From assembly GCF_024626525.1 (NCBI RefSeq), contig NZ_JANJGU010000004.1, positions 248,001 to 312,000 on the forward strand: DNA of 64,000 nt, in the 5' to 3' direction. Source of the stretch: Lederbergia panacisoli (lineage in GTDB: Bacteria; Bacillota; Bacilli; Bacillales; Bacillaceae_C). The translations under genes and the position numbers were made by a program. Under the pieces are notes generated by a model. The model was given only the letters and a program-made list of their open reading frames with translations, was not told the origin of the DNA and searched no databases. Positions 53,881 to 61,658 of this stretch are shown here, in pieces (position 1 is the stretch's first letter; the number at the start of each line of letters is the position of its first letter).

Positions 53881-54957
53881 ATGCTAAAAAATGAACTCAC
53901 AGAGCTTTTACATATAGACTATCCAATTATTCAAGCCCCAATGGCAGGTGGAATCTCGACACCGATATTAGTTTCTTCCGTTTCTAATCATAGAGGGCTT
54001 GGAATGATTGGGGCGGGGTATTTGAATCCATCTCAAACTCGCGAGCAAATTAGGGAAGTAAGAAAATTGACATCTAGCCATTTTGGAATCAATCTATTTG
54101 TTCCAAATGAATTTCATATTTCTAATGATAAAGTTCATTTATCCAATAATATCTTGCGCCCCATTCGTCAGCAACTAGAAATTGAAGAGACAGCCGTTCC
54201 CTTTCCTACATATGAAAGTCCCACAGAATCGTTTTATGCACAAGTCGAGGTAATCATTGAAGAAAAAGTCCCAGCTTGTTCATTTACATTTGGCATACCT
54301 AGTAAAGAAATCATTGATAAGCTAAAACAACATAATATTTTGGTCATTGGAACGGCGACCACTGTTAGTGAAGCGATTGAAAATGAACAATCAGGAATGG
54401 ATATCATCGTTGTTCAGGGGAGCGAGGCGGGGGGCCATCGCGGAACCTTCCTCCTTGATGACCTGGATAGCTTAGTCGGCTTGATGTCACTAATTCCGCA
54501 AGTTGTTGACAAAGTTAATATTCCAGTTATTGCTGCGGGAGGAATTATGGACGGAAGAGGGTTGATGGCATCTCTCTGTTTAGGAGCACAAGGGGTACAA
54601 ATGGGGACTGCTTTTTTGACTTGCGAAGAAAGTGGGGCACATGCGCTACATAAAGAAACCATCCTTAACTCAACAGAAGATCAAACTATTTTAACTCGTG
54701 CATTTTCTGGAAAATGGGCGAGAGGAATAAAAAATACATTCATTGAGGTAATGGAGAAGCATGAAACAAACTTCCCGGATTTTCCAGTTCAAAATTCATT
54801 AACTCAAGATATACGAAAAGCTGCTTCCATACAAAACAACAGCGACTTTATGTCTTTATGGTCAGGGCAAAGTCCAAGACTGGCGAAAACGCAAACAGTG
54901 GAAGGATTAATGAAAAATATAATAGAGGAAGCTAATGGAGTTAAGGATAGCTTTTAG
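53881..54957 (+). CDS. Nitronate monooxygenase (NPD family)
   Basis: The 358-residue FMN TIM-barrel protein shows PIIQAPMAGGISTP, HFGINLFVP, QGSEAGGHRGTF and IAAGGIMDGRGLMASLCLGAQGVQMGTAFL in separate blocks, all typical of 2-nitropropane dioxygenase/nitronate monooxygenase. The family oxidises propionate-3-nitronate and detoxifies it. GGGAGGAAAG precedes the start. Single gene. Confidence 0.88.
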   Translation: MLKNELTELLHIDYPIIQAPMAGGISTPILVSSVSNHRGLGMIGAGYLNPSQTREQIREVRKLTSSHFGINLFVPNEFHISNDKVHLSNNILRPIRQQLEIEETAVPFPTYESPTESFYAQVEVIIEEKVPACSFTFGIPSKEIIDKLKQHNILVIGTATTVSEAIENEQSGMDIIVVQGSEAGGHRGTFLLDDLDSLVGLMSLIPQVVDKVNIPVIAAGGIMDGRGLMASLCLGAQGVQMGTAFLTCEESGAHALHKETILNSTEDQTILTRAFSGKWARGIKNTFIEVMEKHETNFPDFPVQNSLTQDIRKAASIQNNSDFMSLWSGQSPRLAKTQTVEGLMKNIIEEANGVKDSF

Positions 54958-55131
54958 ATTTTGTAAGGTGACAATAAAGTTATTTTTTTATACTAAAACT
55001 TATAACCTTGCCCGCATAATGAAACGAAGTTAAAGAAAGTTGTTGACATCTTAGAGCGTATTCAAGATTGCATTTTATTCTAGAATAATAAAAGTATAAA
55101 GCTATTTGTAAAATGCATACTAACTATCTTA

Positions 55132-55171
55132 AAATTAGCAGGCGATACTCCAAACCGGAGTACCGCCCTGC
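55132..55171 (-). terminator. Terminator of the sigma/DUF4030 operon
   Basis: Reading leftward, GCAGGGCGGTACTCC pairs with GGAGTATCGCCTGC around a short loop, followed by TAATTTTAAG. The rest of the gap 54958-55131 has no visible gene. Confidence 0.75.
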
Positions 55172-55173
55172 AT

Positions 55174-56250
55174 TTAATTAATTTCTTTTCCGTCCTTATC
55201 ACTAACGACAATTTTATATGGGGTGTCACCAACGATATCTTTTAAGTCATCTGACTGTAAGAATTCGTGAATTGCCATTTCGATTTTGTTTGTTAGTTCA
55301 GGTGCTTCACTGTCTGATTCATCTATTGTTGTTGTTATAAAAATATTCATAGTGCCTTTCTTATAGGAGTACCCAGCCCCTTTTGTTTTGTACTCTTTTT
55401 TACTTAACATCCCTTCCCAAATAACGGGCAGTACATTACTGGTCCACTTATTCTCAATTTCTTTTTCTTGGACATTAAATGGATAGAAATTTATCACAAC
55501 TTCTTTTTGAATATCCTGCTTTTCAATGCCTTCAATGATTGTTTTCTCGATTTCAGCTGTCCGTTTTTCCGTATCTTCGATATCCAAATCCAATCTAATT
55601 ATTTTTGCATCTGGAGCGGTATAGCCGCCACCGTAAGTATGAATTTTATAGCCCTGCTGTTGTAATTGGGGAACAACCTCATTCAATACATCTAATGCAA
55701 GCTGACTATCCCGATATTTATGGTCATTTACCGAATCATCACCAGGTTCCATTGTCCGCTCTTGTCTTACCTTAATCTTAAAATCATCATAGCCTCTTGA
55801 AGAAATGACATCGTCTGTGATTTTTTTTATTTCAGCCTTTACTTGGTTGTAATATTCCTCTGATCCCGTTACCGTTACAAAGTATGTTTTCTCCTGAACG
55901 CTATAACCTGTCCCAGAAATATCATAGCCTTTATCTTTAAGTTTCTCGATTAAAACTTCATGAATAGGCTTCTGTACGAAAATGGTATTTAAAAATGGTA
56001 TTTTAGATACGACTTCCGCAATCGCTGGCGATACAAAAGCGGATCCGATGAAAAGCCCAAATAATACTAAGCAGGCAACAGAAGCATAAGATATTTTTTT
56101 GGTTATGCTGCGTCGTTGCTTATTTTCCGTTTCAATCATATCTGTGTTTCTAATATCATGATGAACCCTATCTTTTATCCTGTTGGCTATTTCTTCATTG
56201 AAATAATGTTCACGGTAATGTTCATGTACCTTGTTAAGCTGTTTCTTCAC
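55174..56250 (-). CDS. DUF4030 membrane-anchored protein, probable anti-sigma factor
   Basis: The 358-residue protein has a cytoplasmic N-terminus (about 1-50), one transmembrane helix (about 53-75, ASVACLVLFGLFIGSAF) and a long extracellular region with repeated alpha/beta units of the DUF4030 type. Its GTG start overlaps the sigma factor's TAG stop by one base (TAGTG), implying translational coupling. This is the layout of ECF anti-sigma factors; the cytoplasmic part would hold the sigma factor and the outer part sense the envelope. No zinc-binding ZAS motif is present. Confidence 0.75.
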   Translation of the reverse strand: MKKQLNKVHEHYREHYFNEEIANRIKDRVHHDIRNTDMIETENKQRRSITKKISYASVACLVLFGLFIGSAFVSPAIAEVVSKIPFLNTIFVQKPIHEVLIEKLKDKGYDISGTGYSVQEKTYFVTVTGSEEYYNQVKAEIKKITDDVISSRGYDDFKIKVRQERTMEPGDDSVNDHKYRDSQLALDVLNEVVPQLQQQGYKIHTYGGGYTAPDAKIIRLDLDIEDTEKRTAEIEKTIIEGIEKQDIQKEVVINFYPFNVQEKEIENKWTSNVLPVIWEGMLSKKEYKTKGAGYSYKKGTMNIFITTTIDESDSEAPELTNKIEMAIHEFLQSDDLKDIVGDTPYKIVVSDKDGKEIN

Positions 56251-56822
56251 TAAAATACATCCCCTTCCTTGGCCGTAAGTTTTTGTTTCAGAATGCCCCG
56301 TCCTCTTGAAAGCCTTGTTTTAACAGTATTTGTATTTAAATTCAAAATCGATGAAAGCTCATTTATTTTTACATCATAAAAATAATGGAGCACAATCACT
56401 GCCCGATATTTCATTGGCAACGTTAAGATTGATTGTAAAAGCTCTTCATTTCGGTCAGATTTAAGAAAAGAGATTTCAGCGCTTTCAGTTCTTTTGAAGT
56501 TTTCAAAGAAACTACTCCCTAATAGCAGTTGCTTCATGCCCTTTTTCTTTAAAAAATCTTTGGAAGTATTAACAGTGATTCGATATAGCCACGATTTTAA
56601 AGCCGCCTCTTGCCTAAAACTATCTAGATACTTATAAGCTTTAAGGAAAACCTCTTGTGAAATGTCCTCAGCTAAACCTTTATCCTTTACAAAGGAATAA
56701 GCCAGTAGGTAAACCTTCTCGGAGTAGAAATCCATTAGTTGCTCGATTACTATTCTTTTATCTTGGTAATTGATATCAATTTCATCATTTTGGGCCATTG
56801 CATGCAATTCTTTATTTCCCAC
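56250..56822 (-). CDS. ECF-type RNA polymerase sigma factor
   Basis: A 190-residue sigma-70 family protein with region 2 (SEKVYLLAYSFVKDKGLAEDISQEVFLKAYKYL in separate blocks) and region 4 (LPMKYRAVIVLHYFYDVKINELSSIL, then TVKTRLSRGRGILK). No region 3 or extra domain, so an ECF factor. GTG 56822 follows AAAGGAGG; the frame runs to 56843. An ECF-like promoter precedes it, suggesting autoregulation. It is cotranscribed with the DUF4030 gene. Confidence 0.88.
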   Translation of the reverse strand: MGNKELHAMAQNDEIDINYQDKRIVIEQLMDFYSEKVYLLAYSFVKDKGLAEDISQEVFLKAYKYLDSFRQEAALKSWLYRITVNTSKDFLKKKGMKQLLLGSSFFENFKRTESAEISFLKSDRNEELLQSILTLPMKYRAVIVLHYFYDVKINELSSILNLNTNTVKTRLSRGRGILKQKLTAKEGDVF

Positions 56823-56849
56823 CGATGTACCTCCTTTCTTCACTCTTTA

Positions 56850-56876
56850 GACATAGCCATATTAAAATTGGTTTCA
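56850..56876 (-). promoter_or_regulatory. ECF-type autoregulatory promoter
   Basis: Reading leftward, TGAAAC (56876-56871), a 17-bp spacer and TGTC (56853-56850) match the general ECF pattern TGAAAC-N16/17-CGTC with one change. It lies 28 bases from the sigma start. The remainder of 56877-57177 shows no gene. Confidence 0.65.
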
Positions 56877-57177
56877 TTTTTATCTCATAGAAAATTACCT
56901 TTTTTATTTTGAATAAAGTTATTTTGGTCAGATTCATTGATATTAATTGTGGCTTCTAGTAAATGGATCTGCATCATTTGGCTAATTAAAAAAAACATTC
57001 CTTCAATGTTAAGAAAATGTACGCCATGGAAAGGCATGTCCACTTTTGGTCTATATCATATAATTCAATTTGAAAGAGTTCTAGCATTTTCTTTATACAA
57101 AAAAGTTTAGAATCTGAAAGGAATTCCTGCACTTGTATTGAAATATATACGTAACAAAGAATGGAAGGTTGAGATCC

Positions 57178-58104
57178 ATGAAACATACATTTCAAAGAGC
57201 GGAAGCTTGGATAAAACGAAATGCACGTCCTTTAGAAGCAGCAAGATGGGAATATTTATTTGAAGGAGGATCTAGCGATAACGTTATCCGTTATTTGTCT
57301 TCTTATCAAAATGAAGATGGCGGTTTTGGACACGGAATTGAGCCCGACTTTTGGCTCCCATCCTCTTCTCCCATGTCTACTTGGACTGCAGGACAAATGT
57401 TAATGGAAATTGGTGCAAATGAAAAGGCAGAAATCGTAGAAAAAATGCTTATGTATTTAACGAATACTGCTGATATGGAAACAGGAATGTGGAAATCCTC
57501 GTTGCCTGAAAACAACGAATTTCCCCATGCTCCGTGGTGGCATTGGGGTGAGGGAGTACAGGAGAATTGGATGTTTAATCCGGGCGTTGAACTGGCAGCA
57601 TTTCTTGTTCACTGGTCGCCAAGCCGCCATGAATCTGCACAAATTGGTTGGAATTCGATTAATAAAGCGGTAAAACGTTTGATGAATGCAAGTGAAATGG
57701 ACAGGCATGAAGTTAACAATTACCAACAGTTTATAAGCATTATGCAATCTCACCAGGAGATGTTTCAGGTAAAAGTAGATTGTGAGCTAGATGAGGTTTC
57801 CGATAGAATCATGGCACTTGCAGCAAAGTGCATAGAACAAGATGTTTCCGAGTGGTCATCAGGTTATAAAGTTCTTCCGTTAGATATCATCGATAGTCGG
57901 GAACATCCACTTTATACGGAATTTAGTGACTTAGTAGAGCAGAATTTAACTTTTTTCATGGAAAATGTTTCTGATGAAGGTATTTGGGACATCCCGTGGA
58001 GCTGGGGCAGTTATCCAGAGGAATTTCCGATTGCAAGGAGATATTGGCAAGGGATTCTTGCTGTAAATAGATATAAGGTACTAAAGACTTTTGGAAAAGT
58101 ATAA
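57178..58104 (+). CDS. Prenyltransferase/terpenoid-cyclase-fold protein
   Basis: A 308-residue protein with alpha-toroid features: RYLSSYQNEDGGFGHGIEPD resembles the QW-type repeat of squalene cyclases and prenyltransferase beta subunits, and W-rich segments follow (PWWHWGEGVQENW, DIPWSWGSYPEEF). No catalytic D-x-D-D is visible, so it is probably not a cyclase. Function unknown. ATG 57178 is nine bases after GGAAGG. A hairpin shared with the convergent gene follows. Confidence 0.65.
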   Translation: MKHTFQRAEAWIKRNARPLEAARWEYLFEGGSSDNVIRYLSSYQNEDGGFGHGIEPDFWLPSSSPMSTWTAGQMLMEIGANEKAEIVEKMLMYLTNTADMETGMWKSSLPENNEFPHAPWWHWGEGVQENWMFNPGVELAAFLVHWSPSRHESAQIGWNSINKAVKRLMNASEMDRHEVNNYQQFISIMQSHQEMFQVKVDCELDEVSDRIMALAAKCIEQDVSEWSSGYKVLPLDIIDSREHPLYTEFSDLVEQNLTFFMENVSDEGIWDIPWSWGSYPEEFPIARRYWQGILAVNRYKVLKTFGKV

Positions 58105-58133
58105 CTCCCCCTACTTAAGGTAGAAGGGGGAGT
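58104..58133. terminator. Bidirectional hairpin between convergent genes
   Basis: ACTCCCCCT (58104-58112) and AGGGGGAGT (58125-58133) form a GC-rich stem between the convergent genes. The T-tracts on either side are weak. Confidence 0.6.
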
Positions 58134-58144
58134 ACTTCTCCATG

Positions 58145-58612
58145 TTAAAAAAATTTCGTCAGCCCTAAAATAAGATTGATTAAAACACCGATATGCATAA
58201 TGTCAAATAGTACCATGATGGATTTTAGTTGGGAGCGCATATCATCGTCCAGCCCTTTGCCTTCTTCTAAATTGCTGTTCAATTGCTTTCCTATTTTACC
58301 CATGCGCGGACCGATAAAGAAGAAAAAACCCAAGAGAGCGATAAGCATAATATATTGCTTTACACCGAGCCATGACCAATTTAGGAAAGTATAATGATGC
58401 ATAATCGTCATGATGATTCCTGTTATGAGAATCGTTAATACCGACGTTAAAAAGAAAGGAACCGTACTTAACATCAATTTTAACATCGACGCTTCCAACT
58501 CCGCACCTTTCGCTTTGCGTATTCCACCCACGATAAAGAAGCGCTCATATAATGCTCCTCCAAGCCAACAACAAACTGCAATCAAATGAAGTATTAATAA
58601 AAACGTAAACAT
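58145..58612 (-). CDS. DUF2269/CopD-like small membrane protein
   Basis: The 155-residue protein has four hydrophobic segments: FLLILHLIAVCCWLGGALYE, SMLKLMLSTVPFFLTSVLTI, YIMLIALLGFFFFIG and a C-terminal helix. The first segment with an early His and the W-x-G-G turn is typical of DUF2269 and CopD-like proteins. Function unknown; a metal or haem role is only suggested by family resemblance. AGGGAGG precedes the start. Confidence 0.7.
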   Translation of the reverse strand: MFTFLLILHLIAVCCWLGGALYERFFIVGGIRKAKGAELEASMLKLMLSTVPFFLTSVLTILITGIIMTIMHHYTFLNWSWLGVKQYIMLIALLGFFFFIGPRMGKIGKQLNSNLEEGKGLDDDMRSQLKSIMVLFDIMHIGVLINLILGLTKFF

Positions 58613-58774
58613 AGGTCTTCCCTCCTAATGTGAATTAATATTTATATATGAATGGTTAAATGAGGTTAGAAGGGAAAGTAACCGAATAAGTGGATGGGGA
58701 ATATTTGAAAATCCAGTTATTTATGTAAAGGTGGCGAAATGAATCGCCATCATTTTCGATAATAAAAAATGCTT

Positions 58775-59296
58775 TTATGAAGAAACAATAAATTTACTCA
58801 TCAAAATATCATCTACATATTCATTTGAACCTAATTTAACATGATTTTTTAGCCTGCCTTCTTCAATAAATCCAAGCTTTTTGTATAACTGAATCGCCCT
58901 ATCGTTATTTGAGAAAACCTCAAGGGAAATTTTTTCTATCCTTTGAACTGCTCTAGCCCAAGCTAATAGTCCTTTTATTAATGAAGTGCCGATACCTTTA
59001 TTTGCAAATTTCTCTTGAACACTTATTTCAAAAATACCTTGATGACTTAATCTTTTCCAAGGCGATAAACGAAAACTAAGCATTCCAATTATATTCCTAT
59101 TAACTTCCGCAACTAATAGTAGTCCTTGTGTATTATGGGAGTTTATCCATTCTTTTTCTTCGTCAACAGTAGAATTAAATTCATCAATAGTAATTGCCGT
59201 TACATTTGGATTTTCATTAAATACCTTTTTTGTATGCTTAAGAATTTGTAGAGCGTCACTCTCAGTTGCTTCGCGAATAATATACTTATTACTCAA
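58775..59296 (-). CDS. GNAT acetyltransferase, RimJ/RimL-like
   Basis: A 173-residue single-domain GNAT: ISVQEKFANKGIGTSLIKGL carries the acetyl-CoA loop (Q/R-x-x-G-x-G), followed by ISLEVFSNNDRAIQLYKKLGFIEEGR, characteristic of RimI/RimL-type N-acetyltransferases. Substrate unknown. Monocistronic; TTG start possible ambiguity is absent as ATG 59296 opens the protein. Confidence 0.85.
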   Translation of the reverse strand: MSNKYIIREATESDALQILKHTKKVFNENPNVTAITIDEFNSTVDEEKEWINSHNTQGLLLVAEVNRNIIGMLSFRLSPWKRLSHQGIFEISVQEKFANKGIGTSLIKGLLAWARAVQRIEKISLEVFSNNDRAIQLYKKLGFIEEGRLKNHVKLGSNEYVDDILMSKFIVSS

Positions 59297-59443
59297 TTAG
59301 GAGCCCCCTAAAAAACCTTTTTCTATAATTGCATTAGCATGATTTTCATTTCAATTGAATAATCCTTTTATAAGCATTGACATTTCATACGGTTTAATTT
59401 TGTAAGTATGTTGTCCAAAAAAATAATAAAGGAGATATTCATA

Positions 59444-59665
59444 ATGGAAGATATGACCATTATTCAGTTATATGATGTGCAAATACGGACATTTGATCGA
59501 GCATCCTCCGTTTCTATGAGCAGTGCAATCCATCATGGGAACCACGTATTTAACCATCGTTGTGAGGGATTTGGTGAGCAAAGTGGTGACGGCAACCTAA
59601 AGGACCATACTATTTCAGTCGTAGATGATTCCGATTTTATTGATTTATTTGTAACGATGATATAG
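59444..59665 (+). CDS. Small spore-germination-like protein (GerPA/GerPF-like), copy A
   Basis: A 73-residue protein with an IIQLYDVQIRTFDRASSVSMS start, then GFGEQSGDGN and an acidic end. It shares the D-R-x-x-S block and GFGE-x-x-GD with the next small gene, and both resemble the GerPA/GerPF family of short spore-coat permeability proteins. ATG 59444 follows AAAGGAGA; the frame is open to 59408. Family call is moderate. Confidence 0.5.
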   Translation: MEDMTIIQLYDVQIRTFDRASSVSMSSAIHHGNHVFNHRCEGFGEQSGDGNLKDHTISVVDDSDFIDLFVTMI

Positions 59666-59836
59666 ACGTAAAATGAAGATTTTTCCGAGTTGTTTGAATC
59701 TCCTTTAATATATGTATTAACAAGGTAATCGGGTCATTACACTGATTTATCGCTAAGCGAGTGGATTTCTTTTAGTTTTCCCTCATAAATGGCAGGAACT
59801 TGCAATATATTCACTAAAAGAGGGAGGGAGGATAAA

Positions 59837-60070
59837 ATGGTATTTGGACCCGTAGTTATAAACGTGTTGGGATTTAAAGTGAATGCTATGGATCGAAACG
59901 CCTCACTAAACCTTGCAGCTTCTCCACGTGTAGATACCTTTTTGGTGGTAAAACAAAACTATGGTTTTGGGGAAGAAAACGGGGATTTTGTCATTAATAA
60001 TGTACCGCTTAATCTTGTCAATGACATGGATGTCAATGACACGAATTCACAGAAAACGAGTATCGTATAA
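59837..60070 (+). CDS. Small spore-germination-like protein (GerPA/GerPF-like), copy B
   Basis: A 77-residue protein beginning MVFGPVVINVLGFKVNAMD, with GFGEENGDFVINNVPLNLVND, close in style to GerPA/GerPF (GPVQI..., then NTGDF...NNGLS...N). These proteins help germinants cross the spore coat. ATG 59837 follows GGGAGGGAGG. It follows copy A by 171 bases and is not in a full gerP operon. Confidence 0.55.
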   Translation: MVFGPVVINVLGFKVNAMDRNASLNLAASPRVDTFLVVKQNYGFGEENGDFVINNVPLNLVNDMDVNDTNSQKTSIV

Positions 60071-60172
60071 TCTACCCATTCAATTAAAATGAATAAAAGG
60101 CAAATCTTTATCTGATAAAAAATTTTTAAAAAGGCTATGAAAAGTTGTTATTAATAAATTATAGGCTCTTCC

Positions 60173-60206
60173 AAAACCTGTATAGAATAATTCTATACAG
60201 GTTTTT
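60173..60206 (+). terminator. Terminator-like perfect inverted repeat
   Basis: AAAACCTGTATAGAA (60173-60187) and TTCTATACAGGTTTT (60191-60205) are perfect complements with a 3-base loop and a T-run. It follows the spore-germination-like gene. In the rest of the gap 60071-60417 the only other feature is a hexamer repeat. Confidence 0.75.
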
Positions 60207-60278
60207 AAGTGGTGGCGCATCATACAATCAGAACGAGTGTTTACAAGGGTTTAGACGGTACGTCCACAATACGTGGAC

Positions 60279-60308
60279 AAAAAGAAAAAGAAAAAGAAAA
60301 AGAAAAAG
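60279..60308. repeat. AAAAAG hexamer repeat, five copies
   Basis: Five perfect tandem AAAAAG units follow a short inverted repeat GTCCAC-AATAC-GTGGAC (60262-60278). An open frame across it would encode a Lys/Arg or Lys/Glu run, but there is no ribosome site. Such a tract is prone to slippage. Confidence 0.8.
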
Positions 60309-60417
60309 AATAACTACTACTATGTAGTGGTCGTGGTTGTTTATTTTAATAGTAAAAAAGAGGGTGTCCTTTTTTGCTCCTGCCCCCTATATAGAAGGTG
60401 AAAGGGAGGTGAAGCAA

Positions 60418-60636
60418 TTGGCACAAGGGATGTTAAGGTCAAGCAATTTAAAAATTGTTTTTGATTACGGGATGGACGAAAATAACAAGCCAATCTTCAA
60501 AACAAAGACATTCAATCGCATTCGCCTAGACTCAACCCCAGATGAGTTATACAACACGGCTATTGCAATTGGTTCAGTATCAAAAGAACCAATTTGGGCA
60601 ATTGAAAGAAACGATAGTCACGAGATTGGTAAATAA
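60418..60636 (+). CDS. DUF1659 protein
   Basis: A 72-residue DUF1659 protein: SSNLKIVFDYGMDENNKPI, then TKTFNRIRLDSTPDELYNTA. TTG 60418 follows GGGAGGTGA; the frame is open to 60337. First of the DUF1659-DUF2922-YvrJ trio common in Bacillaceae; no member has an established function. Confidence 0.85.
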   Translation: MAQGMLRSSNLKIVFDYGMDENNKPIFKTKTFNRIRLDSTPDELYNTAIAIGSVSKEPIWAIERNDSHEIGK

Positions 60637-60670
60637 AAACCGCAATGGGTAGAAAGAGAGGTGAGAAAGA

Positions 60671-60895
60671 ATGAAGGTATTAGAGCTAAACTTTTTATCG
60701 GAAGAGGGGAAGACCTCCAAGTTGACCATTGATCAGCCGCATGAGCCAGTTGATCCTGCACAAGTAAAAGCAGCAATGGAAGACATCATCGCTTCCAACG
60801 TTTTCCTTGACTCGGACGGCAACCCATATTTCGAAGCAAAGTCAGCACGACTCGTCGAAAGAAACGTTGAGGAAATTGACATAGATATTGAATAA
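60671..60895 (+). CDS. DUF2922 protein
   Basis: A 74-residue DUF2922 protein: MKVLELNFLSEEGKTSKLTI, DPAQVKAAMEDIIASNVF and SARLVERNVEEIDI. It begins 34 bases after the DUF1659 gene with AGAGAGGTGAGA, and the two are surely cotranscribed. Function unknown. Confidence 0.85.
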   Translation: MKVLELNFLSEEGKTSKLTIDQPHEPVDPAQVKAAMEDIIASNVFLDSDGNPYFEAKSARLVERNVEEIDIDIE

Positions 60896-60902
60896 GAAAA
60901 AT

Positions 60903-60934
60903 AGGCTGACTCAAGTACGAGTCAGCCTGTTTAT
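60903..60934 (+). terminator. Hairpin between DUF2922 and YvrJ genes
   Basis: AGGCTGACTC (60903-60912) and GAGTCAGCCT (60919-60928) form a perfect stem followed by GTTTAT. It probably terminates part of the transcripts before yvrJ. Confidence 0.7.
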
Positions 60935-60968
60935 CTAAATAGAATGATTGAAAGGAGCTGAGCAACAA

Positions 60969-61115
60969 ATGGAACAAATTCTCCCCTTCATCAGTGAGGT
61001 GGGTTTTCCGGCACTCGTAACCTTTTATTTACTGTACCGGATCGAAACAAAACTAGAAGCCGTCCTTCAATCCCTGCAAAGCTTGCCAGAGCGATTGCGG
61101 AAATTGAAGGAGTGA
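60969..61115 (+). CDS. YvrJ family small membrane protein
   Basis: ATG 60969 follows GAAAGGAGC and encodes 48 residues: one hydrophobic segment (FISEVGFPALVTFYLLYRI) then an amphipathic helix with LEAVLQSLQSLPERLRKLKE in pieces. This is the YvrJ pattern, and its place after DUF1659 and DUF2922 completes the known trio. Function unknown. Confidence 0.85.
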   Translation: MEQILPFISEVGFPALVTFYLLYRIETKLEAVLQSLQSLPERLRKLKE

Positions 61116-61128
61116 GTAGTGGAGGAGA

Positions 61129-61158
61129 ACAGCCTGCAAGGAGGCAGGCTGTAGTTGT
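61129..61158 (+). terminator. Terminator of the YvrJ gene
   Basis: ACAGCCTGC (61129-61137) and GCAGGCTGT (61144-61152) around AAGGAG, followed by AGTTGTTT. Confidence 0.75.
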
Positions 61159-61255
61159 TTATTATTTAACTTAAATGTAACCATTCCTTGGATAAATCGT
61201 ATATATAATGAGCCTTTCCATATAAAGATCTTTAGTTCAAAAAGGGGGGAATAAA

Positions 61256-61537
61256 ATGTCACATCTTAACAACAAAGATATAAAAGAAATCCAAAAAGCC
61301 TATAAACCCGGATTAGTCATTCCTATTTGTACAACTCTAATATGCATAGCGCCATATCTTCATTTGCTTCTTGAAATAATCGATAAAAATTACAGTAGGT
61401 TGCTATTGCTAGCTATTATGTCTGCCCCATTGATTGCTTATATTACCTTCATTTGGACGAGATATTTTTATCATATGAGGAAGTACAAAGATGAGGTCCA
61501 ATCCTATCTTCGTAATCCTGAAAACTATATTTGGTGA
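61256..61537 (+). CDS. Small two-TM membrane protein of unknown function
   Basis: A 93-residue protein with two hydrophobic segments (about 20-41, IPICTTLICIAPYLHLLLEI; and 48-67, LLLLAIMSAPLIAYITFIW) and charged ends. I do not recognise a family. AAAGGGGGG precedes ATG 61256. Isolated gene between the YvrJ trio and the ECF41 locus. Confidence 0.6.
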   Translation: MSHLNNKDIKEIQKAYKPGLVIPICTTLICIAPYLHLLLEIIDKNYSRLLLLAIMSAPLIAYITFIWTRYFYHMRKYKDEVQSYLRNPENYIW

Positions 61538-61596
61538 TGACGGAGGGAGGTTGGAATTACATACTCTATTCACGATGAAATATTAATAAAATTGGC

Positions 61597-61623
61597 TGTC
61601 ACAAAATCCTTTCCTCAATCGTT
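61597..61623 (+). promoter_or_regulatory. ECF41-type promoter
   Basis: TGTCACA (61597-61603), 16 bp, then CGTT (61620-61623) matches the ECF41 target pattern TGTCACA-N16-CGTC with one change. It lies 36 bases upstream of the oxidoreductase gene that adjoins the ECF41 sigma factor. Confidence 0.72.
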
Positions 61624-61658
61624 TTGATTACAGAACGATATCTAGGAGGGATTTTTTT

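Noticed and set aside
60145-60327. Lys/Arg-repeat open frame
   Set aside because: It runs through a hexamer repeat and a terminator-like palindrome with no ribosome site.
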